Both the position numbers and the translations under genes were made by a program. 64,000 nucleotides of DNA from NIOZ-UU13 sp964653075 (GTDB lineage: Bacteria > Planctomycetota > Phycisphaerae > Sedimentisphaerales > Anaerobacaceae), in NCBI GenBank assembly GCA_964653075.1, contig CAZZAX010000007.1, forward strand, positions 1 through 64,000, written 5' to 3'. Under the pieces are notes generated by a model. That model was not told the DNA's origin and ran no database searches. It was given only the letters and a program-made list of their open reading frames with translations. Positions within the stretch are counted from its first letter, which is position 1; each line of letters begins with the position of its first letter. Shown piece by piece: positions 16,114 to 24,530 of this stretch.

Positions 16114-17385
16114 TTATGCTTCGTTGGTTACGAGTGTGTGGTGCGGCGCTTTGACGAGCATTGTCATTATCGCAGCGAGTATCAACAGGGCTGAAGCACC
16201 GTAATAGGCGATATCAAAAGTTTGATGCCTGACATACATTGTTCCGGCGAGTTTTGCCAGCATAAAACCTCCAACGCCCCAGGCTGTGAAAACCAGCCCG
16301 TAATTCATTCCAAAGTTTTTCAGGCCATAAAAATCTTTGGTGATAGACGGGAAAAGCGAAAGGTTGGCCCCGTAGTTTGCGCCGATTAGGGCTGAGATAA
16401 TTGCCATGATGGGTATCGTCCCAAGGGCGTTTTCACTACTTGCTCTTGATAGTAGAAATATAAGAAACGCCTGAAAGAGAAAGCAGATAAACATCGTTGC
16501 CTTGCGACCAATTTTGTCGCTGAGCATACCGGCAGTAATGCGTCCGCCGCCGTTGCCGATGGCAAGCACTGCTACCAGGACGAATCCCATGGTGGTTATT
16601 CCGACCTGCTTGTCTGCAATTGCTGCAAGCTTTGAGATTACCATAAGACCGGCCCCTGCTCCGCATACATACATGAACCAGATGACATAGAATTGCCAGG
16701 TAGTAAGCATCTCTTTCGGCAGAAAATCTTCTTTCTTTTTGTTAGCTTTGGCATCTGAATTTGCCGGTATGGAACCAGGTGGAATGTAACCGGCCGGTGG
16801 CGGTTTTAATATCTGAGCAAGACCAACCACAACAATCAGAAACGCAATACCCAGAAGCAGTATTGCTGTTTTGAAACTAAGATTTACTATGAGCCATGTT
16901 GTCAGTGGAGCAGCATATACCGAAGCCAAACCGAAACCTGAAACTACAATTCCCGCGATAAGGCCTGTCTTCGCCGCCGGAAACCACTTTATGGCCGGCG
17001 GTGTTGCTGATGCATAACCGAATCCGATGCCTGCGCCGGCAAGTATGCCAAAGCCAATGGTAAAAGCAAAGGGGGATGTTGTCAAGCTGGCGATTACAAA
17101 ACCGAGCCCCACTAATACTCCTCCAATTGTTGCTACCAGACGTGGACTGATTTTGTCCTGCAATCTTCCGGCAGGGACCATAATAATTGAAAATATCAGG
17201 CAGGCAATCATGTAAGGAAGGGATTTGTCGTCTTCATTCCAGCCCCAGTCTTCGGGCACACGCTTACTGATAACGCTCCAGGAGTACAGAATACCGAGGG
17301 CGAGATTAATTCCCATCCCCGTAAACGTAACACGCCAGCCATGATTTTCGGCTTCTGGTTTCGCCGTTATTTCTTCGCTCATCAT
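16114..17385 (-). CDS. Major facilitator carrier, oxalate/formate antiporter (OxlT) family
   Basis: About 423 residues with 12 membrane segments. WRVTFTGMGINLALGILYSW in segment 1, PAGRLQDKISPR in the segment 2-3 loop, FGYASATPPAIKWFP in segment 4-5 and LSDKIGRKATMF in segment 8-9 match the OxlT branch, which exchanges small carboxylates such as formate, oxalate or acetate-like acids. The start at 17385 (ATGATG) has AAAGGAAC seven bases upstream; the longer frame would add 22 residues read through a hairpin. It follows acs on the same strand, so import or export of a monocarboxylate such as acetate or formate is plausible; the substrate cannot be read from the sequence. Confidence 0.8.
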   Translation of the reverse strand: MMSEEITAKPEAENHGWRVTFTGMGINLALGILYSWSVISKRVPEDWGWNEDDKSLPYMIACLIFSIIMVPAGRLQDKISPRLVATIGGVLVGLGFVIASLTTSPFAFTIGFGILAGAGIGFGYASATPPAIKWFPAAKTGLIAGIVVSGFGLASVYAAPLTTWLIVNLSFKTAILLLGIAFLIVVVGLAQILKPPPAGYIPPGSIPANSDAKANKKKEDFLPKEMLTTWQFYVIWFMYVCGAGAGLMVISKLAAIADKQVGITTMGFVLVAVLAIGNGGGRITAGMLSDKIGRKATMFICFLFQAFLIFLLSRASSENALGTIPIMAIISALIGANYGANLSLFPSITKDFYGLKNFGMNYGLVFTAWGVGGFMLAKLAGTMYVRHQTFDIAYYGASALLILAAIMTMLVKAPHHTLVTNEA

Positions 17386-17409
17386 TATAGTTCCTTTAAT
17401 TGACAATAG

Positions 17410-17440
17410 ACCGGACGTGCGATTAAAACACACGTCCGGT
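17410..17440. terminator. Strong hairpin between acs and the carrier gene
   Basis: ACCGGACGTG (17410-17419) and CACGTCCGGT (17431-17440) form a perfect 10-base-pair stem with an 11-base loop, followed by seven T on the + strand. By polarity it is a rho-independent terminator for rightward transcripts, although both flanking genes run leftward; on their transcript it would be a bare hairpin that could trim or stabilise the acs mRNA end. Confidence 0.55.
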
Positions 17441-17469
17441 TTTTTTGGCATCTTTTAATGCAGGTAAAA

Positions 17470-19449
17470 TTATTCACCCCGGCCTTTAATTAATGCTTCG
17501 ACTACGCCTGGATCTGCAAGTGTGGTAATATCTCCAAGGTTGTCCGTGTTCTTTTCAGCTATTTTTCGCAGTATTCGGCGCATAATTTTGCCGGAGCGGG
17601 TTTTCGGGAGTGAAGGAGCAAACTGAATGGCTTCGGGTGTTGCGATGGGTCCGATTTCCTTTCGCACGTGTTTAACGAGTTCCTTCTTCAGCTTTTCGCT
17701 TTCCTCGACACCACCTACAAGTGTAACAAAGGCGTACAGTGTCTGTCCTTTAACCTCATGAGGCATTGGTGTAACGGCGGCTTCGGCGACTTTTTCGTGA
17801 CTGACCAGAGCGCTTTCAACCTCTGCGGTTCCGATACGGTGGCCTGAGACGTTGACAACATCGTCGATTCTGCCCATTAACCAGTAATCACCGTCTTCGT
17901 CAATACGGCAGCCATCGCCGGCGAAATATATATTGTCGTACATTGTGAAGTACGTATCTATGAACCTGTCATGGTCACCCCACATCGTGCTCATCATTCC
18001 GGGCCATGGTTTTCGGATACACAGCTTGCCGCCTTCGTTAACATCACAATTGCTGCCGTCGTCGCGTAGAATAACAGGGTCAACACCGAAGAATGGACGG
18101 GAAGCGCTGCCCGGCTTTAATGTGTGGGCGCCCGGCAGAGGTGTAATCATAAATCCACCGGTCTCTGTCTGCCACCAAGTATCGACGATTGGGCATTTGT
18201 TACGGCCGATTTTCTCGTAATACCACATCCATGCTTCGGGATTTATCGGTTCACCGACCGTTCCGAGAATTCTGAGGTTATCGAGTTTATATTTGGCGGG
18301 CCATTCATCTCCAAGCCGCATAAGGGCCCGGATGGCAGTGGGGGCGGTATAGAAAACAGTAACGCCGAATTTGTCACAAATACTCCAGAAGCGTCCTGCA
18401 TCCGGATAGGTAGGTACTCCTTCAAACATCAGTGAAGTGTTGCCGTTTGCGAGCGGGCCATAGACGATGTAGCTGTGTCCGGTTACCCAGCCGATGTCTG
18501 CGGTGCACCAGAAAATATCGTCGTCATGAATATTGAATACGATTTTGTGAGTGAGAGTGGTGTGCAAAAGATATCCACCCGTAATGTGGACTACACCCTT
18601 GGGCTTACCTGTCGAGCCGGATGTATAAAGGATAAACAATGGGTCATCGGCGTTCATAGGTTCTGCATCGCAATGTTCGTCTGCATTTGCCATCTCGTCG
18701 TGATACCACAGGTCCCTTCCTTCTTTCATATTGCAGGGTTCATCATTGACTTTAGTGACTATTACACTTTCAATAGTAGGTGTTTTTTCCAGTGCAACGT
18801 CGGCGATATCCTTGAGCTTGATGTGCTTGCCGGCGCGCAGCGAAACATTTGAGGTTATAAGCATTTTGCAGTCGGAGTCGTTGATGCGGCCTTCGATGGC
18901 TTCGGAGCTGAATCCGCCGAAAATGATCGAGTGAATAGCACCGATGCGTGCGCATGCGAGCATAACGATGGGAAGTTCGGGGACCATCGGCATGTAAATG
19001 GCCACACGGTCGCCTTTGTTTATGCCCTTTGATTTGAGCACATTGGCGAATTTGCAAACCTGCTTGTGCAGTTCTTTGTAGGTGAATTTCCTGACCTTGT
19101 CTTCGTCTTCACCCTGCCAGAGCAGTGCGGTTTTGTTCTCGATTGGCGTTCCAAGATGTCTGTCGAGGCAGTTATATGTAACGTTCAGTTGGCCGTCGGC
19201 AAACCATGTGTGCTCAATTTTACGATTTTTCGTGTCCCACGTATAGCGGAGACTCTTGGTGGGCTCCTTAAACCAGGAGAGGGTTTTTGCCTGTTCCAGC
19301 CAGAAAGCGTCCGGTTCGTTAATAGACTTTTCCCACATCTGCTGATATTGGTCCGGGCTGTTTATATAAGCGTTGGTCTTAACTGAATCCGGTGGTGGAA
19401 AAGTCCGATTTTCGGTCATTAGAGAGTCAATTCCTTTTTCTTGTGCCAT
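17470..19449 (-). CDS. acs: Acetyl-CoA synthetase, AMP-forming
   Basis: Activates acetate with ATP and CoA through acetyl-AMP. 659 residues, normal for Acs. The P-loop-like YTSGSTGKPKGVVH, the WWQTETGG block and the hinge region before GRIDDVVNVSGHR are all present. Lys621 in PKTRSGKIMRR is the catalytic lysine that is acetylated and switched off by Pat/AcuA enzymes in other bacteria; its context is intact. AAAGGAGAAC precedes the ATG. It lies on the - strand facing the AcuC/GNAT operon. High-affinity acetate uptake is its usual role, opposite in direction to the ADP-forming enzyme. Confidence 0.95.
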   Translation of the reverse strand: MAQEKGIDSLMTENRTFPPPDSVKTNAYINSPDQYQQMWEKSINEPDAFWLEQAKTLSWFKEPTKSLRYTWDTKNRKIEHTWFADGQLNVTYNCLDRHLGTPIENKTALLWQGEDEDKVRKFTYKELHKQVCKFANVLKSKGINKGDRVAIYMPMVPELPIVMLACARIGAIHSIIFGGFSSEAIEGRINDSDCKMLITSNVSLRAGKHIKLKDIADVALEKTPTIESVIVTKVNDEPCNMKEGRDLWYHDEMANADEHCDAEPMNADDPLFILYTSGSTGKPKGVVHITGGYLLHTTLTHKIVFNIHDDDIFWCTADIGWVTGHSYIVYGPLANGNTSLMFEGVPTYPDAGRFWSICDKFGVTVFYTAPTAIRALMRLGDEWPAKYKLDNLRILGTVGEPINPEAWMWYYEKIGRNKCPIVDTWWQTETGGFMITPLPGAHTLKPGSASRPFFGVDPVILRDDGSNCDVNEGGKLCIRKPWPGMMSTMWGDHDRFIDTYFTMYDNIYFAGDGCRIDEDGDYWLMGRIDDVVNVSGHRIGTAEVESALVSHEKVAEAAVTPMPHEVKGQTLYAFVTLVGGVEESEKLKKELVKHVRKEIGPIATPEAIQFAPSLPKTRSGKIMRRILRKIAEKNTDNLGDITTLADPGVVEALIKGRGE

Positions 19450-19489
19450 AAAGTTCTCCTTTGAAAACTGAGGATTATTGTTCCTTTGA

Positions 19490-19590
19490 CCAGCACTAAT
19501 CTGTTAATTGCGCCGGGCGATTAAAATTCACAATTCTATTTTTTGAGCTATACATTATAATGACATCCGAGCGAAGCAGATTAGTGCTGG
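19490..19590. repeat. Inverted repeat upstream of acs
   Basis: CCAGCACTAATCTG at 19490-19503 is exactly complementary to CAGATTAGTGCTGG at 19577-19590, with 73 bases between. The right arm ends one base before the stop codon of the porin-like gene. It could be a small mobile-type element with terminal repeats, or a folded intercistronic region between the porin-like gene and acs. Confidence 0.5.
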
Positions 19591-19591
19591 T

Positions 19592-20362
19592 TCAGAATTT
19601 GTATTTCATACTCAATATGCAATATGTTAAGTCTTTATCGGGGTTGATCGATTTGTCCATAGTTATCTGATAGTAAACACCCGGGGCAAAAGTCAGATGG
19701 TCGGTCAAGTTAAATTTTGTTGAGAAGCCAAAGGCCGCATATGACCAGTCGGAATCTTTAGCTTTACCGCCAAGGCCGTCTGTGTAGGCGATTTCGCCGG
19801 ATATATTGAGAGGAGACGGCAGTTCGATTATATCGATGTTTTTGCCAAGGCCGAAACGGTGGACCCAGCCTGTTACATCGTTATGAGTATAGCCGCTGCC
19901 CGCGGGATATTCATAATGAGCGACATATTTTGGGATTAACCCATCTGGTATAATATTTGGCCAGGAAAAGGCAAATATCCACTCGTACGTGGTATTAGCC
20001 ACATTATGGGTCAGGCCGGTATAGTGTTCATATCCAACGCTGAGATTATAGTTTGTAGCGTAAGGTTCACCTTCAAAAAGTGTACTTTTGTAATATGGCC
20101 TGTAATCGAGCCTCTGATTGTCAACATAACCGCTTGACAGGGCATTGCGGTGTGTAACTTTCAGGCCAAAACCTGTGCCGTAGAAGTCAAGGTCTATGGT
20201 TTTGAAAAGCGCGCCTTGTTGCCCATAACCATAGGCGCCCTTTGTCAGCCACTTACTCAAATAAGTCAGATCGAGAGTAACGCCCAACTGGTCCTCTTCT
20301 GCCTGTGCCATACTCACCACAAGTAACAATAACATGATAGTTAACAAAACTCTTTTGTTCAA
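19592..20362 (-). CDS. Putative outer-membrane beta-barrel protein
   Basis: 256 residues with a clear signal peptide (MNKRVLLTIMLLLLVVSMAQA, cleavage after AQA, about residue 21). The mature part is made of alternating short hydrophobic and polar strands with many Tyr, Gly and Trp residues, starting with LGVTLDLTYLSKWLTKG and ending in MKYKF; a terminal Phe is the usual signal for outer-membrane insertion. It resembles the TorF-like small porin group in general layout. The start is TTG at 20362 with AAGGAG nine bases upstream. A consensus promoter lies 52-79 bases upstream. It may pass small carboxylates used by the adjoining acs genes, but this is only context. Confidence 0.7.
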   Translation of the reverse strand: MNKRVLLTIMLLLLVVSMAQAEEDQLGVTLDLTYLSKWLTKGAYGYGQQGALFKTIDLDFYGTGFGLKVTHRNALSSGYVDNQRLDYRPYYKSTLFEGEPYATNYNLSVGYEHYTGLTHNVANTTYEWIFAFSWPNIIPDGLIPKYVAHYEYPAGSGYTHNDVTGWVHRFGLGKNIDIIELPSPLNISGEIAYTDGLGGKAKDSDWSYAAFGFSTKFNLTDHLTFAPGVYYQITMDKSINPDKDLTYCILSMKYKF

Positions 20363-20413
20363 AATTATTTCTCCTTATCGAAATATTATAAACCTATTGA
20401 AGTAAAATCAGCC

Positions 20414-20441
20414 ATTATATGCGAGGGGGGGTCAATGTCAA
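20414..20441 (-). promoter_or_regulatory. Consensus sigma-70 promoter for the porin-like gene
   Basis: Read on the - strand: TTGACA (20441-20436), 16-base spacer containing a run of seven C, then TATAAT (20419-20414). Both hexamers are perfect. The spacer is one base shorter than optimal. The start codon is about 50 bases downstream. Confidence 0.7.
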
Positions 20442-20642
20442 GTGCTGCGGGCAGAAATTATCGGATATTAGAATAAATTATTAAAGAATTGGTAGATTTA
20501 ATTAAAAAAGGGCGGAAAAAAACAATATTGGTCTGATAGTTTTTAAATTTTCTGAAAGAGATTCTCTATAGCACTTTTAACAGCAGGTGAAACAGACTGT
20601 AAAATAGGCCTTTATATTTTCAGTTGTTGTTTTCTGCAATTA

Positions 20643-21536
20643 TTATTCGATTTCAATACCGGCGGCCCTTTTGGCAGATTCCACCGTATTGTAAAGCAGC
20701 ATAGTTATTGTCATTGGGCCTACGCCGCCCGGGACGGGGGTAATAAATGAGGCCTTTTCCTTTACGGTCTCGAAATCCACATCCCCTACAAGACGATAAC
20801 CTTTTTTCTTTGTAGCATCCTCGACGCGATTGACCCCGACATCAATTACAACCACGCCTTCTTTAATCATATCCGCCGTAACAGTATTCGGGCGGCCTGC
20901 GGCGGCGATGACGATGTCCGCCCGCTTTGTGTGATAAGCAAGGTCTTTGGTGCGTGTATGACAGACGGTTACGGTTGCGTTGGCGTTGGGCTTTTTCTGG
21001 ATAAGCATATTTGCCAGAGGTTTGCCGACTATGTTGCTTCTCCCGACGATTACAACCTCAGCTCCCTCAATAGTGACGCCGCTGCGTTTCAAGAGCTGGA
21101 TAACACCGTGAGGCGTGCAGGGCAGAAACGCCTTTTCACCTACCACCATTTTGCCGACATTCACAGGATGAAATCCGTCAACATCTTTGGCGGGGTCAAT
21201 TGCAAGCAGTACCTCTGCCTCGTTAAGACCCTTCGGTAGAGGTAACTGAACGAGAATGCCGTTGATTTTCGGGTCGTTGTTCATTTTCTCTACCAAAGCC
21301 ATCAGTTCTTCCTGTGAGCTTGAAGCAGGTAGGCGGTTGTCGTCGGAATAAATTCCAATATCTTCACAGGCACGCTCTTTTGCGGTAACATAGGATTTTG
21401 AAGCAGGGTCTTCGCCTACCAGGACAACTCCAAGCCCGGGAACGATGCCCTTTTCTTTTAGCCCGGCGACTTCGTCCTTCAATTCCGCCCGCATATCTGC
21501 GGCCACTTGTTTGCCATCTATAATTTGTGCAGTCAT
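20643..21536 (-). CDS. folD: Bifunctional methylenetetrahydrofolate dehydrogenase/methenyltetrahydrofolate cyclohydrolase
   Basis: A 297-residue enzyme that interconverts formyl-, methenyl- and methylene-tetrahydrofolate, two steps of the methyl branch of the Wood-Ljungdahl pathway. The catalytic lysine region is SKSYVTAKERACEDIGI, with QLPLPKGL and the DVDGFHPVN signature; the dinucleotide domain has VIVGRSNIVGKP and HTRTKDL. Length is normal. A ribosome binding site (GGAG) precedes the ATG. It is the last gene of the leftward block and lies 139 bases after fhs, separated by a long hairpin. Confidence 0.95.
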   Translation of the reverse strand: MTAQIIDGKQVAADMRAELKDEVAGLKEKGIVPGLGVVLVGEDPASKSYVTAKERACEDIGIYSDDNRLPASSSQEELMALVEKMNNDPKINGILVQLPLPKGLNEAEVLLAIDPAKDVDGFHPVNVGKMVVGEKAFLPCTPHGVIQLLKRSGVTIEGAEVVIVGRSNIVGKPLANMLIQKKPNANATVTVCHTRTKDLAYHTKRADIVIAAAGRPNTVTADMIKEGVVVIDVGVNRVEDATKKKGYRLVGDVDFETVKEKASFITPVPGGVGPMTITMLLYNTVESAKRAAGIEIE

Positions 21537-21569
21537 CGGTCACTCCTTAATGTTTCAAGTGCCTAAAGT

Positions 21570-21639
21570 TTAAAGTGCCTAAAGTGCCTAAAATTAAATA
21601 AAGATTTTCCATAACTTTAGCTCACTTTAGACACTTTAA
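21570..21639. repeat. Long hairpin of AAGTGCCTAAAGT-type repeats between fhs and folD
   Basis: TTAAAGTGCCTAAAGTG (21570-21586) pairs with CACTTTAGACACTTTAA (21623-21639) at 16 of 17 positions. The surrounding 110 bases hold three further AGTGCCTAAA-type units on the left and four CACTTTAG/TACTTTAG units on the right, so it is an inverted array of a short repeat. On the - strand it lies in the fhs-folD message and may attenuate or process it. Confidence 0.55.
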
Positions 21640-21675
21640 TTTACTTTAGTTCACTTTAGCTCACTTCAGCTTCTT

Positions 21676-23439
21676 TTAGAACAGCCCCTGGACCTTTCCG
21701 GTTTTTACATCCACATCGATATTGCGGAAAGCCGGGTTCGATGCCGTGCCGGGCATCAGCTTAATCGCTCCGGCTACGGGCACGATAAAGCCTGCACCTT
21801 TGTAAACAAGAATATCGCGAATCGGAAGCTCCCAGCCGGCGGGCCTTCCCTTCAGGTCCGGGTCGTGTGATAGGCTAAGATGGGTCTTGACCATACAGGT
21901 GCCTAAAGTCTTGCTGGCCGGGTCGGCTTCCATGGCTTTGGCTTTTGCCAGTGCCTCATCGCTATAAGTTACACCACTTGCTCCATAGACTTCTTTGGCG
22001 ATTAGTTCAATACGTTTTCTAAGTGGAGTCTCCAGCTCATAAAGGAACTTGAATTTGTTGGTTTCGCTGCAGGCCTCAATCACGGCTTCCGCCAGCTCGA
22101 TTGCACCGTCGCCGCCTTTGAGCCAGTGTTCGGAAACCGCAGCCAAAGCTCCGTTCTGGTCGGCTATTTTCCGGACGAAATCAATTTCAGCCTTGGTGTC
22201 GGTGTAGAAGCTGTTTACGCAAACGACGGGGCGAACACCGCTTTTCTTTACCGTTTCGATATGGGCAATCAGGTTCTCACAGCCTTTTTCAAGCAGTTCG
22301 AGGTTTTCGCTGGTGTATTCCTTGCTGAGTGGTATGCCGGGTTTCACAGCAGGTCCCCCGCCGTGCATCTTCAGGGCGCGAACAGTGGCGACAATAACGA
22401 CTGTGTTCGGTACCAGGCCGGACATACGGCATTTTATATTCCAGAACTTCTCAAATCCAATATCGGCCCCGAAGCCGCTCTCTGTGACGTGGTAATCACC
22501 TAATTTTGTCCCGATCATATCTGCGATAATGGAGCTTTGGCCGACAGCAATGTTTGCGAATGGGCCTGCATGCACGAAAACCGGCTGGCCTTCAATGGTC
22601 TGGAGCAGGTTAGGATTTATTGCATCAGCCATCCAGGCGGTCATAGCACCGTCAACCTCAAGGTCGGCGGCTGTTACTTCGTTGCCCTTTTTATCGTAGG
22701 CCACAACTATTTTAGCCATACGCTCTCGCAGGTCTTTTAAGTCCCTGGCAACTGCGAGTATCGCCATGATTTCACTTGAGACGGTAATTTGAAAGCCTGA
22801 GTCCATCTCGTAGCCATCCATTTTTCCGCCTCGTCCTATCCTGATATCACGCAGTGCCTGAGCACAGAAGTCCATCGCCCATTTCATTTGCACACTTTCA
22901 GGATCAATATCTATGCGCTTTAGGTTGCTTTTAGCCAGGCGGGCATCATCATAGTTGCGTTCATGCTGCAAACGTGAGGTCAGGGCGACCATGGCCAGGT
23001 TGTGGGCGTTTGTAATACAGTCGATGTCACCTGTCAGGCGGATAGAAAAGGGAGTCAATGGAATGCACTGTGCCAGACCTCCGCCGGCCGCTGATCCTTT
23101 AATATTGAAGGTAGGACCGCCACTGGGCTGTCGGATTGCCCCGACGACGCGTTTTTTCAGTTTTCCGAGGCCTTCAATCAAACCGACCGCCGTAGTTGTT
23201 TTACCTTCACCCAGAGGTGTAGGTGTGATGGCTGTAACGTCAATGTACTTTGCCGAAGGTGTACCCTTGAGGCGGGCAAGGGCTTGTTGATAATCGACTT
23301 TAGCCAGCTTACGCCCCATTGGAATAAGCTCACTGTCTTTTAAGCCCATCTCTTTGGCAAGCTGGCTAACAGGTTTCATTTCTTCCTCGGCAGCCTCTGC
23401 AATCTGCCAATCCTTCATTTTTGTTGCGTCAAGCTTCAT
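21676..23439 (-). CDS. fhs: Formate--tetrahydrofolate ligase
   Basis: Joins formate to tetrahydrofolate using ATP, the entry of formate into the methyl branch. 587 residues, somewhat longer than the 555-560 usual. The ATP loop TPLGEGKTTTAVGL is near residue 70, followed by IRQPSGGPTFNIKGSAAGGG and later CVNSFYTDT, all family hallmarks. GAGGGAA precedes the ATG. It lies 228 bases after acsE, a longer gap than elsewhere in the block, so a second promoter is possible. No formate dehydrogenase is in the window, so formate must come from elsewhere. Confidence 0.96.
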   Translation of the reverse strand: MKLDATKMKDWQIAEAAEEEMKPVSQLAKEMGLKDSELIPMGRKLAKVDYQQALARLKGTPSAKYIDVTAITPTPLGEGKTTTAVGLIEGLGKLKKRVVGAIRQPSGGPTFNIKGSAAGGGLAQCIPLTPFSIRLTGDIDCITNAHNLAMVALTSRLQHERNYDDARLAKSNLKRIDIDPESVQMKWAMDFCAQALRDIRIGRGGKMDGYEMDSGFQITVSSEIMAILAVARDLKDLRERMAKIVVAYDKKGNEVTAADLEVDGAMTAWMADAINPNLLQTIEGQPVFVHAGPFANIAVGQSSIIADMIGTKLGDYHVTESGFGADIGFEKFWNIKCRMSGLVPNTVVIVATVRALKMHGGGPAVKPGIPLSKEYTSENLELLEKGCENLIAHIETVKKSGVRPVVCVNSFYTDTKAEIDFVRKIADQNGALAAVSEHWLKGGDGAIELAEAVIEACSETNKFKFLYELETPLRKRIELIAKEVYGASGVTYSDEALAKAKAMEADPASKTLGTCMVKTHLSLSHDPDLKGRPAGWELPIRDILVYKGAGFIVPVAGAIKLMPGTASNPAFRNIDVDVKTGKVQGLF

Positions 23440-23667
23440 AGGTATTCCCTCATATATTGTAATATTGGTTCGTTCTGTTACACGACGTTTATATTCTGTA
23501 CCCGGCCCTGTGAAGATAGGAGCTTTTGCAGGGGTGCAGTATTATCCTTGAAAACTGCCGAAGAAAGTATGACTTTAGAACTTTTTTTTTGCACTATTCT
23601 GCTATTTGTGTATTTATGGCCTCATCCGTTTTTTATTAGGTTTTAAGAGCCATTAACCTTTGTTTGC

Positions 23668-24480
23668 TTAGCCATAGGCCTTCAGGAAAGAGTCCGAATA
23701 TATTTGCTTATTCATCAGCAAATCAGACGTAGCTACAACGTTCATCAGGGCCTGGTCGAATACGTCGGCAATAGCTGAGTCCAGACCGTGAGAAATTGCC
23801 ATAGCGAGAAATACCCGGTTTATCATGCTTCTTTCCGATGCTCCCTGAGAAAGATTTGACAATCCAATTGTCATATGGGGGGGCGGGTCAGACAAATATT
23901 TTATCTGGTCCATCGCAGCTAAGATATTGCCGGGTTGGGATTGTGCGTTCGGTACTTTTACGGGTAAAACAATGGTATCAATGAACAGTCGCTGGGTATC
24001 GAAACCTTTTTCCATGGCCTTTGACACGATTTCTGCAGCTATGGCTACGCGGGTATCGGTATCCTGGGGGACGCCATTTTTATCCATAGTAAGGGCTATA
24101 AGGGAGGCTTTCGGGCCTGCCTGGTTGGCCATTTCAACGTATTTATCAAAAATTTCTTCGTTACTTTTCTTATTCAAAGGCGTAGAGTTCAGCAGGACGC
24201 CATTTTCGGCGTTAATGACCTTTAATCCCGCGGCAATAACAGTAGGTTTCTGAGAATCGAGGCAAAGCGGTGTGGAGCAGGTTTCCTGGATAGTCTCGAC
24301 AAGCCACTGAATCGTTCCTTCCTGGTCGGCGGCGGCTGTACCTACGTTCACATCCAGATATGCAGCGCCGGCATCAGTCTGCTTTTTAGCTAGGTCCTGA
24401 ATGACTTTCTTATTTTTATCTGCGATAGCCTGCTTGACGTCTCTGAACATCCCATTTATTCGTTCTGCAATTAATATCAT
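23668..24480 (-). CDS. acsE: Methyltetrahydrofolate:corrinoid/iron-sulfur protein methyltransferase
   Basis: Moves the methyl group from methyl-tetrahydrofolate to the cobalt of the corrinoid protein. 270 residues, a single pterin-binding TIM barrel: ILIAERINGMF at the N-terminus, AAYLDVNVGT, TPLCLDSQKPTVI and TIGLSNLSQGASER are typical. Its place 50 bases after acsD is usual in CODH/ACS clusters and separates it from MetH or DHPS homologues. Confidence 0.93.
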   Translation of the reverse strand: MILIAERINGMFRDVKQAIADKNKKVIQDLAKKQTDAGAAYLDVNVGTAAADQEGTIQWLVETIQETCSTPLCLDSQKPTVIAAGLKVINAENGVLLNSTPLNKKSNEEIFDKYVEMANQAGPKASLIALTMDKNGVPQDTDTRVAIAAEIVSKAMEKGFDTQRLFIDTIVLPVKVPNAQSQPGNILAAMDQIKYLSDPPPHMTIGLSNLSQGASERSMINRVFLAMAISHGLDSAIADVFDQALMNVVATSDLLMNKQIYSDSFLKAYG

Positions 24481-24530
24481 AGTGATTTTTTCCTTTCTCC
24501 TTGTAAGGGCAAATCGAAATGTGGCTGCCC

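Noticed and set aside
16114..17451. Longer reading of the OxlT-like carrier starting at 17451
   Set aside because: The extra codons are read through a perfect hairpin, while ATGATG at 17385 has AAAGGAAC at the right distance.
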